Assembly (NCBI GenBank): GCA_900466605.1
Contig: UBMU01000009.1
Coordinates: 216,962-280,961, forward strand
DNA from: Hyphomicrobiales bacterium
Lineage (GTDB): Bacteria > Pseudomonadota > Alphaproteobacteria > Rhizobiales > Rhizobiaceae
Direction of reading: 5' to 3'
Length of the DNA stretch: 64,000 nt
Shown here: positions 36,519-45,595 of the stretch, piece after piece
How the letters are laid out: each line of letters starts with the position of its first letter
How positions within the stretch are numbered: position 1 is the stretch's first letter
The notes under the pieces: model-generated
Told to the model about the DNA's origin: nothing
The model's database searches: none
What the model saw: the letters and a program-made list of their open reading frames with translations, nothing else
Position numbers and translations under genes: made by a program

Positions 36519-36743
36519 CAAGTCTCTACCATGCTGAAGGACCGGCAAACGCCGGCGCAGGGGATGCATATTGCGCCCGATCAAACCAGAATTCGGGCAA
36601 ATGTCGAGTGCATTGAGAAATTGCGCAAGCTATTTTCACCTCGCATGCGGGGTGGCAAATGCCATCTACTTGTCATCTTTGTCGATCAAGCCTCGCTTGA
36701 CCGACCGTTCGACTGCGGGCTAACTGTCCCTGAGGAAAAAGCT

Positions 36744-37397
36744 TTGCGAATTCTGCTGGTTGAAGATGACAAAATGATAGGCGGAGCAGTGCGGGATCAC
36801 GTCGTCACTGCCAACCATGCCGTTGATTGGGTGCAAAATCTCGCGGATGCAGATGCGGCAGCGCGACCTGTCGACTACGGGCTGATCCTGCTCGATCTTC
36901 AGCTTCCCGACGGCAGCGGTGTCGAGTTTCTTCGCCGCCTGCGCGAACAGGGTGTAAAGACACCGGTGATCATCCTGACTGCACGCGACCAGATTTCCGA
37001 TCGCATTGACGGGCTGAACGCCGGAGCCGACGACTATCTCGTAAAGCCGTTCAATCTTGGTGAGCTGGAAGCGCGCATCATGGCAGTTGCCCGCCGCTAT
37101 GACGCCAATCCCCATCCGGTACTCAAAATTGCTGATATCGAGATTAACCGGCCCCTGCACCGGCTTTCTGTTGCCGGAGAAACCGTCATCCTGACGAGCC
37201 GCGAATGGGCCGTGCTGGATCTGCTGACCGCGCGCCCCGGCGCGATCGTGCCAAAGGACCGCATCGAGGAAGCGCTCTACGCATTCGGCTCGGAAATCGA
37301 AAGCAACACGGTCGAAGTCTACGTCAGCCGTTTACGCAAGAAGATAGGCAAGGACAAGATTCGTACCGCCCGCGGCATCGGCTATACCCTCGGATGA
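36744..37397 (+). CDS. OmpR-family response regulator
   Basis: 217 residues. Receiver domain: acidic pair in VEDD (8-9), phosphorylated Asp51 in LILLDLQLPDG, Thr in ILTARD, Lys in DDYLVKPF. C-terminal winged helix (about 125-217, ILTSREWAVLDLL and VEVYVSRLRKKIG). TTG start at 36744 with GAGG 8 bases upstream gives the normal family length; the frame runs on to 36399 but no better start exists. Resembles TctD/QseB. The histidine kinase start overlaps its stop (ATGA). Confidence 0.88.
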   Translation: MRILLVEDDKMIGGAVRDHVVTANHAVDWVQNLADADAAARPVDYGLILLDLQLPDGSGVEFLRRLREQGVKTPVIILTARDQISDRIDGLNAGADDYLVKPFNLGELEARIMAVARRYDANPHPVLKIADIEINRPLHRLSVAGETVILTSREWAVLDLLTARPGAIVPKDRIEEALYAFGSEIESNTVEVYVSRLRKKIGKDKIRTARGIGYTLG

Positions 37398-38734
37398 AGA
37401 TGAAACGCGAACGCAGCATCACCGGCCCGCTCATTCTGGCCCTTACGACCGTGATGGTAGTCTTCTGGCTTGCCGCGATCGGCCTCAGCTTCCGCGTGAT
37501 GCAGCATGAATTCGACGAGATTTTCGACAGCGCCCAACAGGAGACGACCGAGCGCCTGCTGGCGCTGATCCTCGATGACCTGAACCAGAGCGCAGAAATC
37601 GATCCGCGTGGCGTTGCCATGCTCAACACCGCTGCAAGCCGCGAGTATCTTACCTATCAGGTGCGGGACGCCAGTGGCAAAGTGGTGCTGCGCTCGAACG
37701 ATGCTCCCGCCGAGCCATTCGATGCGCCGCTTCGTACCGGCTTTCACGACACCCCGAACGCCCGAATCTATACCGAAATGACGGCCGACGGCTCTCTGCT
37801 CCTGCAGGTGGCCGATCGCTTCAAGAACCGGCGAGAAGCCGTGCGCGAAAGCTCGGTTACGCTGCTTATCCCGTTGGCGGCACTCGTTCCCGTCAGCATT
37901 TTCGCGATCTGGTTCATCGTCGGTCGCGCGTTGCGACCCATCGATACGCTCCGGCGAGACATCGGAACCAAGGACAGCGGCAACATGGCCGAAGTCGATG
38001 CCCAGAATCTGCCGGTGGAACTCAGACCGATCGCAAGATCGGTCAACCTGCTTCTCGGACGCCTGCGGTCGGCACTTGAAGCGGAGCGTGAATTCACCGC
38101 CAACAGCGCCCACGAGCTGCGAACACCCATCGCCGGCGCGCTGGCACAAACCCAACGCCTGGCCGAAGAACTGCCATCGGGGCCAGCACGGGATCGTGCT
38201 CATCAGGTGGAGGTGTCCCTTGTCAACCTCGGACGCCTGGCCGAAAAGCTGCTGCAGTTGTCACGCGCGGAAGCCGGCATTGGCGGCAGTTCAAATGCCA
38301 TTGACCTACGCCCGGTTCTGGACATGGTCGTCAGCGATTTTCAGCGCGATAGCCACACGAATGGCCGGCTTCAATATTATGCCGCACCGGGCGCAACGCT
38401 CATCCGCAACGCGGATATGGACGCGTTCGGCATCGTCACGAGAAACCTGATCGAGAATGCCCTGATCCATGGCGATCCAGAAATGCCGGTCAACGTCAGC
38501 CTGGAAAGCGGCGGCGTCATCCGTGTGGTCAACGACGGGCCGCTCGTTGGCGAGGCCGACATGGCGGGCCTGAAGAAGCGTTTCAGCCGCGGCAAGACGA
38601 TTGCCTCCGGTTCAGGCCTCGGGCTGGCGATTGCCGACCGTATCGTCTCGCAGATGGGCGGCACGCTGGAATTGCTGTCGCCGGCGAACGGCACGAAAGC
38701 CGGCTTCGAAGCGAAAATGACGCTCCCGGCCTAA
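37394..38734 (+). CDS. Sensor histidine kinase (TctE/QseC type)
   Basis: 446 residues. Membrane segments at about 10-33 and 155-178 enclose a periplasmic sensor of about 120 residues; then HAMP-like linker, H-box AHELRTP (phosphorylated His240), N-box NLIENALIHG, and GSGLGLAIADRI of the ATP lid. Start 37394 overlaps the regulator stop by four bases. TctE-type kinases usually sense carboxylates and sit beside tripartite tricarboxylate transporters; none is next to this pair, so the signal is open. ROK kinase follows after 74 bases. Confidence 0.88.
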   Translation: MKMKRERSITGPLILALTTVMVVFWLAAIGLSFRVMQHEFDEIFDSAQQETTERLLALILDDLNQSAEIDPRGVAMLNTAASREYLTYQVRDASGKVVLRSNDAPAEPFDAPLRTGFHDTPNARIYTEMTADGSLLLQVADRFKNRREAVRESSVTLLIPLAALVPVSIFAIWFIVGRALRPIDTLRRDIGTKDSGNMAEVDAQNLPVELRPIARSVNLLLGRLRSALEAEREFTANSAHELRTPIAGALAQTQRLAEELPSGPARDRAHQVEVSLVNLGRLAEKLLQLSRAEAGIGGSSNAIDLRPVLDMVVSDFQRDSHTNGRLQYYAAPGATLIRNADMDAFGIVTRNLIENALIHGDPEMPVNVSLESGGVIRVVNDGPLVGEADMAGLKKRFSRGKTIASGSGLGLAIADRIVSQMGGTLELLSPANGTKAGFEAKMTLPA

Positions 38735-38808
38735 TCTGGATTTGGCTTGCAAAACCTTCCGAAGGGTGCGAGCAGACGCAGAGGCATCCAAAACCAGCAG
38801 AACCCCGA

Positions 38809-39732
38809 ATGATCATCTCTTTCGACATAGGCGGCTCCGCCATCAAGGGCGGTGTAGCGCACTCTGAAGCCGATATCACGCCACTGGGCCGTCGCCCGAC
38901 CCCCAAGGACGATTTTTCTGCCTTCGTCGCTACGCTGCGCGCCATCATCGCGGAGACCGGCGAGCAGCCTACACACCTTGCCTTCTCGATCGCCGGCGTC
39001 GTCGATCCGGATACACAGCGGCTCACTTGCGCCAATATTCCCTGCATCCACGGCCGCAATCTGGCCGCCGACCTTGAAGCCGAACTTGGTCTGCCTGTGC
39101 TGATTGCAAATGACGCGGACTGCTTTGCCATGGCGGAAGCCGATCTTGGCGCCGGGCGCGGCCACCGAATCGTTCTGGGCGCCATTCTCGGCACCGGTGT
39201 CGGGGGCGGTGTCGTTGCTGATGGCCGTCTGATCAATGCAGCTGGCGGCTTTGCGGGCGAGTGGGGCCATGGACCCGCACTTGCGTCTCACGCGGGCAAT
39301 CCACCGGTTGCCATTCCTGCCTATCCCTGCGGCTGCGGCCAGAAGGGATGCGTCGATACGGTTGGCGGCGCCCGCGGCCTCGAGCGACTACACAAGACGT
39401 TGCACGAGATTGATATCTCCAGCCAGGAGATCATCGATGATTGGTTGAAAGGCGAGGCAAAAGCGACGCGCACCATCGACGTCTTCGTCGATCTTGTTGC
39501 CTCGCCGCTCGCGCTGACGATCAACGTCACAGGTGCGACCATCGTCCCCGTCGGCGGAGGGCTTTCCAACGTCGAACCGTTGCTGGCGGAGCTGGACACG
39601 GCCGTTCGGCAGCGCATCCTGCGCAAATTCGATCGGCCGCTGGTGGTGCGCAGCGAATGCCGTGTTGAGCCCGGCCTGATCGGCGCCGCGCTGCTTGGCC
39701 TCAAAGCAGAATCAGCTGAAGCGGCGGCTTGA
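38809..39732 (+). CDS. ROK-family sugar kinase (N-acetylglucosamine kinase-like)
   Basis: 307 residues. Phosphate-binding DIGGSAIKGG (6-15), catalytic Asp102 in IANDAD, GTGVGGGV (128-135), the ExGH motif EWGH (151-154) and zinc site CGCGQKGC (174-181). No DNA-binding domain, so it is an enzyme, not a repressor. Glucose, N-acetylglucosamine or N-acetylmannosamine are the common substrates. Same direction as the two-component genes and possibly cotranscribed, 74 bases apart. Confidence 0.85.
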   Translation: MIISFDIGGSAIKGGVAHSEADITPLGRRPTPKDDFSAFVATLRAIIAETGEQPTHLAFSIAGVVDPDTQRLTCANIPCIHGRNLAADLEAELGLPVLIANDADCFAMAEADLGAGRGHRIVLGAILGTGVGGGVVADGRLINAAGGFAGEWGHGPALASHAGNPPVAIPAYPCGCGQKGCVDTVGGARGLERLHKTLHEIDISSQEIIDDWLKGEAKATRTIDVFVDLVASPLALTINVTGATIVPVGGGLSNVEPLLAELDTAVRQRILRKFDRPLVVRSECRVEPGLIGAALLGLKAESAEAAA

Positions 39733-39743
39733 GGCCAAAGAAA

Positions 39744-39767
39744 ATGGCGCGGTTCTCACCGCGCCAT
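39744..39767. terminator. Terminator hairpin between ROK kinase and RND permease genes
   Basis: ATGGCGCGG (39744-39752) pairs with CCGCGCCAT (39759-39767), 6-base loop. On the minus strand it is followed by TTTCTTT, so it mainly ends the RND operon; the ROK gene may share it. Confidence 0.7.
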
Positions 39768-39778
39768 CATCGATCCTG

Positions 39779-42700
39779 TCATTCTGCCGCCAACGCCGGC
39801 GGGTGCATGGTTTCAGCCTCTTCAGACGCGTTGCCGTTGGCAGCACCACCATGCACCTCAGCAGTCTTCGGCTCCTTGCCGAAGAACAACGCGTAGGCCG
39901 CGGGCAGCACCAGGATCGTCAGCACCGTCGCGACTAGAATACCGCCCATCATGGCGTAAGCCAGCGGACCCCAGAAGACGCCACGCGAGATCGGGATGAG
40001 TGCCAGCACCGCAGTCAGTGCCGTCAGCATGATCGGACGGAAACGCCGAACTGCGGCACCGACGATCGCCTCCTGCCCATGCATCCCCGCCTTGATGTCC
40101 TGATCGATCTGATCGACGAGAATGATCGAATTGCGGATAATGATGCCGAGCAGCGCGATGACGCCGAGGATGGCGACGAAGCCGAACGGTGCGCCTGATA
40201 TCAGCAGGGCAGCGGCCGCGCCGATGATCCCGAGCGGACCGGTCGCCAGCACCAGCATCGCCTTGCCGAAGTGCTGCAACTGCGCCATTAGCAAGAGCAC
40301 GATGACGACGAGCATGATTGGTGCCTTTGCCGCAATCGACGCCTGGCTTTCGGCGGAATCTTCCGCACCACCCTGGATCTCGATCTTGTAACCAGCCGGC
40401 AGGCTGTCGCGCAGCGACTGCATCTCCGCATACATCTTCATGACCACGTCATTGGACTGCACTCCATCGGGCAGCGTTGCACGGACGGTGATCGTCGGCA
40501 GACGGTCACGTCGCCACTCGATCCCCTGCTCCAGAACCGGTACCACCTTGGCAACCTGCGAGACCGGCACGAAGCCGCCGAAATCGGTCGGCACGTAGAC
40601 CGAATTGACGGCCGACAGCAGCGAGCGGTTGGCCTCCGGCTCGCGAGCGACGATCGAAACCGTCTCCTCGCCATCGCGGAAGTCGTCGAGCGGCGCGCCG
40701 GATACGGCCGTCTGCAGCATCTGGCGAACGCGCTGGGAGGTGACGCCGAGTGCGCGGGCACGGTCCTGATCGATCACCAGCTTCATCGCCGGCACCGGCT
40801 CCAGCCAGTCATCATGGATCGCGCCAAGCTGCGGGTTGGCCTGGAATTTCGCCTTCACCTCGTCGGCGATCTTGCGCACTTCCTGGCGATCCGGCCCCAT
40901 GATGCGCATCTGCACCGGCCAGCCCGTCGGCGGGCCAAGGAACAGGCGGTCCACCTTGCCCCGGATATCAGGGAAGTCTTCGGCAAGGATGGCCCGCAGC
41001 TTCACGATCAGGCGTTCACGGGCCGGCTCGTCGTTTGCCATGACAAGAAGCTGCGCGAAGTTCGGATTGCGAAGCTGCTGGTCGAGCGGCAGGAAGAAGC
41101 GCGGGGCGCCCTCGCCGATATAGGTGGCGACGAACTTCTTGTCCGTGTCGGCCATGATCTTGGCTTCAAGCGCCTTCGCCTGTGTCTCGACTTCCTTGAT
41201 GCTGGTGCCTTCCGGCAGCCAGAGATCGACGAGAATTTCGGGACGCGACGACTGCGGGAAGAAGTTTTGCGGAATGAACTGGAATGCCCAGAGACTGGTC
41301 GCAAAGGTCACCAATGTCATGGCTACCACGATAATGCGATGACGCACGGCCCAGCCGACGGTTGCCCGAAGGCGCCGGTAGAAGCTGGTGTCGAAGGCAT
41401 CGTGATGTTCGCCCGCATGATGGCGCTGCTTCAGGATCATGTAGCCGAGCCACGGCGTGAAATAGACCGCGACGAACCACGAGACGACGAGCGCGATGCC
41501 GACGACATAGAACAGCGTGCGCACATATTCGCCGGCGGTAGATGCCGCAAAGCCGACCGGAATGAAGCCGGCGGTGGTGATCAGCGTGCCCGTCAGCATC
41601 GGGAAGGCAGTGGAGGAGTAGGCGAAGCTCGCCGCCTCGATCTTCACAAGGCCTTCTTCGAGTTTTCGCTCCATCAACTCGACGACGATCATGGCGTCAT
41701 CCACGAGCAGGCCGAGCGCGATGATCAGAGCACCGAGCGAGATGCGTTGCAGATCGATTCCGAGCTCGTACATGATAGCGAAGGTCGCCGCCAGCACGAG
41801 CGGGATGGCGATCGCGATAACGAGCCCCGAGCGCCAGCCGATGGACAGGAATGAGACGATCAGCACGATGATCAGTGCTTCGCCGAGCGCATGCATGAAC
41901 TCACTGATCGCGTCGGTGACCACGTCGGGCTGGTTGGAGATCTGGTCGACGGTAACGCCATAAGGCAGCGATTCCTCGAAGCGCTGGTAGGTGGCTTCGA
42001 CGTCCTTGCCGACGTCGGTAACCTTGAAGCCCTTTGCCATGACCACGCCGACCTGGACGCTTTCATGGCCATTGAAGCGATATTTGCGCTGGTAGGGATC
42101 TTCGAGACCCGAATAGACCGTAGCGATATCCCCAAGACGCGTGACCTGATTGCCAGCCTTCAGCCGCAGTTCGCGGATATCCTCGGCCTTTGTCACATCA
42201 CCTTCGACCGAGATGCGCACCGAACGCGTGCCGGTATCGACCGACCCAGCCGGATCGACACTGTTCTGCCCCTTGATTGCGTTCTGCAGGTCGAGCACGG
42301 TCAGGCCGCGCTCGGCCAGCGCCTTTGAGGAAACGTCGATGTAAATCTTTTCCGGTTGGTCGCCGATGATGACGGCCTTTTCCACACCGGGCGTCGTCAG
42401 CAGCATATCGCGCGCCTGAATGGCGAACTTCTTCAGCTCGGGATAGCTGTAGCCATCACCGCTGATCGAATGCAGCGTGATGTAGGTATCTCCGAACTCA
42501 TCGTTGAAATAGGGACCGAGCAGCCCTTCCGGCAGCTCGTTGGAGATGTCCCCCACCTTTTTGCGTACCTGATAGAAGGCGTCGGCCACCTGGGCACTGT
42601 TGGTGTCGCCCTTGACCTGAAGCGTAATGATGGCACTGCCCGCCCGCGTATAGGATTTGACCCAATCGATATGCGGCGTTTCCTGCAGCTTGCGCTCGAT

Positions 42701-42928
42701 CTTGTTAACGACCTGGTCTTCCATCTCCTGGATGGAAGCACCCGGCCAGATGGCCTGTACGACCATCACGCGGAAGGTAAAATCCGGGTCTTCCTTCTGA
42801 CCCATGCGCATCAGGCCGAGCACGCCGGTGATCAGGATCAGACCGAACAGGAAACGCGCGATGCTCGGGTGGCCAATCGCCCAGCGCGACAGGTTGAAGG
42901 GACGCTTCTCGGCGGTTGAGTTGTCCAT
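39779..42928 (-). CDS. RND efflux permease (TriC-like)
   Basis: Inner-membrane proton-driven exporter, 1049 residues, 12 helices with two large periplasmic loops. Helix 4 carries the proton-relay Asp pair in LGLLVDDAMIVVELMER. N-terminus (GHPSIARFLFGLILITGVLGLMRMGQKEDPDF) and the FYQVRKKVGDI and GPYFNDEFGD stretches resemble the TriC/HAE branch, which has EDPDF rather than the QFPDI of AcrB. Substrate unknown. It follows its lipoprotein adaptor by 24 bases and is under a TetR regulator. Confidence 0.88.
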   Translation of the reverse strand: MDNSTAEKRPFNLSRWAIGHPSIARFLFGLILITGVLGLMRMGQKEDPDFTFRVMVVQAIWPGASIQEMEDQVVNKIERKLQETPHIDWVKSYTRAGSAIITLQVKGDTNSAQVADAFYQVRKKVGDISNELPEGLLGPYFNDEFGDTYITLHSISGDGYSYPELKKFAIQARDMLLTTPGVEKAVIIGDQPEKIYIDVSSKALAERGLTVLDLQNAIKGQNSVDPAGSVDTGTRSVRISVEGDVTKAEDIRELRLKAGNQVTRLGDIATVYSGLEDPYQRKYRFNGHESVQVGVVMAKGFKVTDVGKDVEATYQRFEESLPYGVTVDQISNQPDVVTDAISEFMHALGEALIIVLIVSFLSIGWRSGLVIAIAIPLVLAATFAIMYELGIDLQRISLGALIIALGLLVDDAMIVVELMERKLEEGLVKIEAASFAYSSTAFPMLTGTLITTAGFIPVGFAASTAGEYVRTLFYVVGIALVVSWFVAVYFTPWLGYMILKQRHHAGEHHDAFDTSFYRRLRATVGWAVRHRIIVVAMTLVTFATSLWAFQFIPQNFFPQSSRPEILVDLWLPEGTSIKEVETQAKALEAKIMADTDKKFVATYIGEGAPRFFLPLDQQLRNPNFAQLLVMANDEPARERLIVKLRAILAEDFPDIRGKVDRLFLGPPTGWPVQMRIMGPDRQEVRKIADEVKAKFQANPQLGAIHDDWLEPVPAMKLVIDQDRARALGVTSQRVRQMLQTAVSGAPLDDFRDGEETVSIVAREPEANRSLLSAVNSVYVPTDFGGFVPVSQVAKVVPVLEQGIEWRRDRLPTITVRATLPDGVQSNDVVMKMYAEMQSLRDSLPAGYKIEIQGGAEDSAESQASIAAKAPIMLVVIVLLLMAQLQHFGKAMLVLATGPLGIIGAAAALLISGAPFGFVAILGVIALLGIIIRNSIILVDQIDQDIKAGMHGQEAIVGAAVRRFRPIMLTALTAVLALIPISRGVFWGPLAYAMMGGILVATVLTILVLPAAYALFFGKEPKTAEVHGGAANGNASEEAETMHPPALAAE

Positions 42929-42952
42929 GATCGTATCCTCTCCAGGCCTGTC

Positions 42953-44089
42953 CTAGCGAACGATGTCGCCGGTTTCGGCTTGCGCCGACTGCTGTTCCGG
43001 TAGTTTGACCTTGAGGTTCTCCGTCATGAACTGCGTGCCGGCCGCGACGACGAGGTCACCAGTCTTCAACCCCTCGGCCACATGGACGCCACCACCGGTG
43101 AAGTCCGCGACCTTGATTTCGCGCGCATGAACCGTCGAGGCATTGCGGTCGACGACCCAGACGATCTTTCGGCCGTTGGTCTCGGCAAGTGCACTGAGCG
43201 GAATGGCGACGTTGGTCTCGGCATTGCCAACGGCGGCCTCGATCGTCGCCGTCATGCCGAGCAGCACGCGATCATCGGTCGGGAGGCTCACACGAACGGA
43301 GAAAGTGCGTGACTGTGCATCGGCACTGCCGGAGACCTCACGCACCTTGCCGTCGAGCACAAGCTTGCTGTCCGACCAGAAGCTCGCCTTGACCGCCTTG
43401 CCAGGCTTGAACTGCGCAATGTCATTTTCCGGAACCGCGATCTGCACTTCCTTCTCGCCGTCGAGCGCGACGGTGACGACTGGCGTGCCCGCCGCAACAA
43501 CAGCGCCGGTGTCGGCGCTGATCGACGTGACGATGCCATTCCGATCAGCCTTCAGCTCGGCATAGGCGACCTGGTTCTTGGCCTGATCGAGCGAGGACGC
43601 TGCGGCATCCCGCGTCGAAACCGCTTGATCATAGCTGAGAGCTGCCTGCTCCATTTGCGATTTTGCCGTGACGCTCTTGTCGAAGAGTTGCTGCGCGCGC
43701 TTGTTGGCCAGGTCGGCAGTTCCCACACCCTTTTCGGCAGCCGCAAGGTTTGCCTCGGCAGTCTTAACCGCCAACTGGTAGTCGGTCGGATCGATCTCGG
43801 CGAGCAGATCACCGGGCTTGACGCGATCGCCGATATTGACGCGACGGTCAGTGATTTTGCCGGCAACGCGGAAACCGAGGTTCATCTCGACGCGCGCCTT
43901 CACCGCGCCGGAGTAATCCAGCGAGCGCGTGTTGCCAGCCTTGGCGATTTCCACCACCTTGACCGGCCGGATGATCTCCTTCGTCTCAGCTTTCTTTTCC
44001 TCGCTGCAGCCGGACACGGCGAGCGACACGGCGCCAAGGAGCGCGAGACTGACAAAGGACGGCAACTGTACTGTCTTCAGCGAAATCAT
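42953..44089 (-). CDS. RND efflux adaptor lipoprotein (membrane fusion protein)
   Basis: 378 residues. Lipoprotein signal ending in AVSGC (Cys near 28), so it is anchored in the inner membrane. Then SGAVKARVEMNLGFRVAGKI (lipoyl half), coiled coil (about 100-165), second half (ADRNGIVTSISADTGAVV), beta-barrel and membrane-proximal domains. I start at ATG 44089 with AGGAG 8 bases upstream; an in-frame GTG at 44098 would bury that site. No outer-membrane factor is encoded nearby, so a shared TolC is expected. Confidence 0.87.
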   Translation of the reverse strand: MISLKTVQLPSFVSLALLGAVSLAVSGCSEEKKAETKEIIRPVKVVEIAKAGNTRSLDYSGAVKARVEMNLGFRVAGKITDRRVNIGDRVKPGDLLAEIDPTDYQLAVKTAEANLAAAEKGVGTADLANKRAQQLFDKSVTAKSQMEQAALSYDQAVSTRDAAASSLDQAKNQVAYAELKADRNGIVTSISADTGAVVAAGTPVVTVALDGEKEVQIAVPENDIAQFKPGKAVKASFWSDSKLVLDGKVREVSGSADAQSRTFSVRVSLPTDDRVLLGMTATIEAAVGNAETNVAIPLSALAETNGRKIVWVVDRNASTVHAREIKVADFTGGGVHVAEGLKTGDLVVAAGTQFMTENLKVKLPEQQSAQAETGDIVR

Positions 44090-44141
44090 CTTTCGCACTC
44101 CTAAATGGCTTTATCGGTTGATCTACGGCCGTTGCCGCGTG

Positions 44142-44753
44142 TTATTTTTTCAGCGCCCTGATCGAGAATTCGATCAGCTCATCGACGGTGGCGCGGTTGG
44201 TCTTGGAAAGACATTGCGCCACCATCTGCGGATGACAGAGATTGATGGTCGCAGCCCCGAAACAGCGGGACGCGACATCCGCGTCCTGCTCGACAAACTC
44301 GCCGGCAGCGATCCCGTCGCGGATCACGTCGGCGATCAGGGCATGAATGCTGTCGATGTGCTTTTCGATGACGTGCCAATCGCGCTCGATGGCGACGATC
44401 ACCATCTCATGCACCTTTTCCTGGTCGAGCATGGTCTCGACCGTCATCTGGTACTGGCCGTGCACGAAACGTCGCAACCGATCGGAAGCGCTGATCGGCA
44501 AGTGGCAAGTCTCGTGGGCCATCTGATAGCCGGCCGCGAGCATGCGGCCACAGATCGCCTGATGGATTTCAACCTTCGAGGCAAAGAAACGGTAGACATT
44601 GGCCGGCGACATGCCGAGATCGCGGGCAATGTCCGCAACCGTTGTCTTCGAATACCCATAGTGACGGAAAAGCCGCTCGGCAGCGTCAAGAATGCGCGTC
44701 ACATTCTCCTGACGTGCTGCCTCGATCGTGTTTTCCGCGGCATCGCTGATCAA
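44142..44753 (-). CDS. TetR/AcrR family repressor of the TriC-like RND operon
   Basis: 203 residues. Helix-turn-helix 18-62 ([37 protein letters not shown]). First gene of the operon on the same strand, 52 bases before the adaptor gene. A 14-base-arm inverted repeat lies just upstream of its start, so autoregulation of the whole operon is likely. C-terminal domain resembles TetR_C_7 members that bind hydrophobic compounds. Confidence 0.87.
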   Translation of the reverse strand: MISDAAENTIEAARQENVTRILDAAERLFRHYGYSKTTVADIARDLGMSPANVYRFFASKVEIHQAICGRMLAAGYQMAHETCHLPISASDRLRRFVHGQYQMTVETMLDQEKVHEMVIVAIERDWHVIEKHIDSIHALIADVIRDGIAAGEFVEQDADVASRCFGAATINLCHPQMVAQCLSKTNRATVDELIEFSIRALKK

Positions 44754-44767
44754 TTTCGGAGACTCCG

Positions 44768-44805
44768 CTTACGACTGACGATTTTTGAATTTCGTCAGTC
44801 GTAAG
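44768..44805. promoter_or_regulatory. Long perfect inverted repeat upstream of the RND operon TetR gene
   Basis: CTTACGACTGACGA (44768-44781) and TCGTCAGTCGTAAG (44792-44805), 10-base AT-rich spacer. The near arm is 15 bases from the TetR ATG. Size and place fit a TetR operator. The rest of 44806-45034 shows no gene. Confidence 0.75.
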
Positions 44806-45034
44806 ATATCAATCGTAATCTGTCAAGGCTTTGCGCATGCGTACGCAGGCCGCCACCTGCAAGGATGCGGTCGGAAGCTGGTTGCCGGAGCTCGTGATGA
44901 TGGGAGAGCCAAGACACGGGCCATCACCCCGCGAGGCCAGGCCGCAGGGATCGCACGGAAAGATACACAGAACTTAGGAAAGCAGGCAGACGACAAGTGC
45001 CGGCATCACCGCGCGGCACTGGTCTTACTCATGC

Positions 45035-45466
45035 TCAGGCGAGCTTGACCTCAAGCGAGATCGGAACCGCCGAGAGCGCCTTCGACACCGGGCATCCGGC
45101 CTTTGCCTTGTTGGCGAGTTCGATGAATGTTCTTTCATCGGTGTTCGGCACCGAACCTGTCAGCGAAAGATGGATTGCCGTGATCGCGAAACCGCCTTCC
45201 ACGCTCTCAAGCGTCACCTTTGCCGTCGTCTCCATGTCAGTCGCCTTGAGGCCCGCTTCTTCCAGGATAAGCGACAGCGCCATCGTGAAGCAGCCGGCAT
45301 GCGCCGCTCCGATCAGTTCTTCCGGATTTGTACCTGGGATACCTTCGAAGCGGCTCGAAAAGCCATAGGGATAGTGCTTGAGGGCGCCGCTCTGTGTCGA
45401 GATCTGTCCCTTGCCGTCCTTCAGTCCACCCGACCACTGCGCTGAACCTGTGCGATTGATCTGCAT
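45035..45466 (-). CDS. osmC: OsmC family peroxiredoxin
   Basis: Cys-based organic hydroperoxide reductase. 143 residues, the same length as E. coli OsmC, with strong resemblance (ISTQSGALKHYPYGFSSRFEG, GTNPEELIGAAHAGCFTMALS). The two catalytic Cys are in AGCFTM and AGCPVS. Start 45466 (MQINRTGS) with AAGGAG upstream. Monocistronic; 229 bases away from the RND operon regulator's operator. Confidence 0.93.
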   Translation of the reverse strand: MQINRTGSAQWSGGLKDGKGQISTQSGALKHYPYGFSSRFEGIPGTNPEELIGAAHAGCFTMALSLILEEAGLKATDMETTAKVTLESVEGGFAITAIHLSLTGSVPNTDERTFIELANKAKAGCPVSKALSAVPISLEVKLA

Positions 45467-45595
45467 GCCGTTCTCCTTGTCTGGATTAGAGGAAACTGAC
45501 AGAGGCAATCCGCCTCTCTAACGCGATATAATCCTCTATCGGCAGAAGGCGACAACCCCGTGAAATTTCTTCGAGACAGGCAACCCTCAGACCAA

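Noticed and set aside
40814..41854. 346-residue plus-strand open frame inside the TriC-like permease gene
   Set aside because: Antisense shadow of a 1049-residue permease; His/Arg/Asp-rich.
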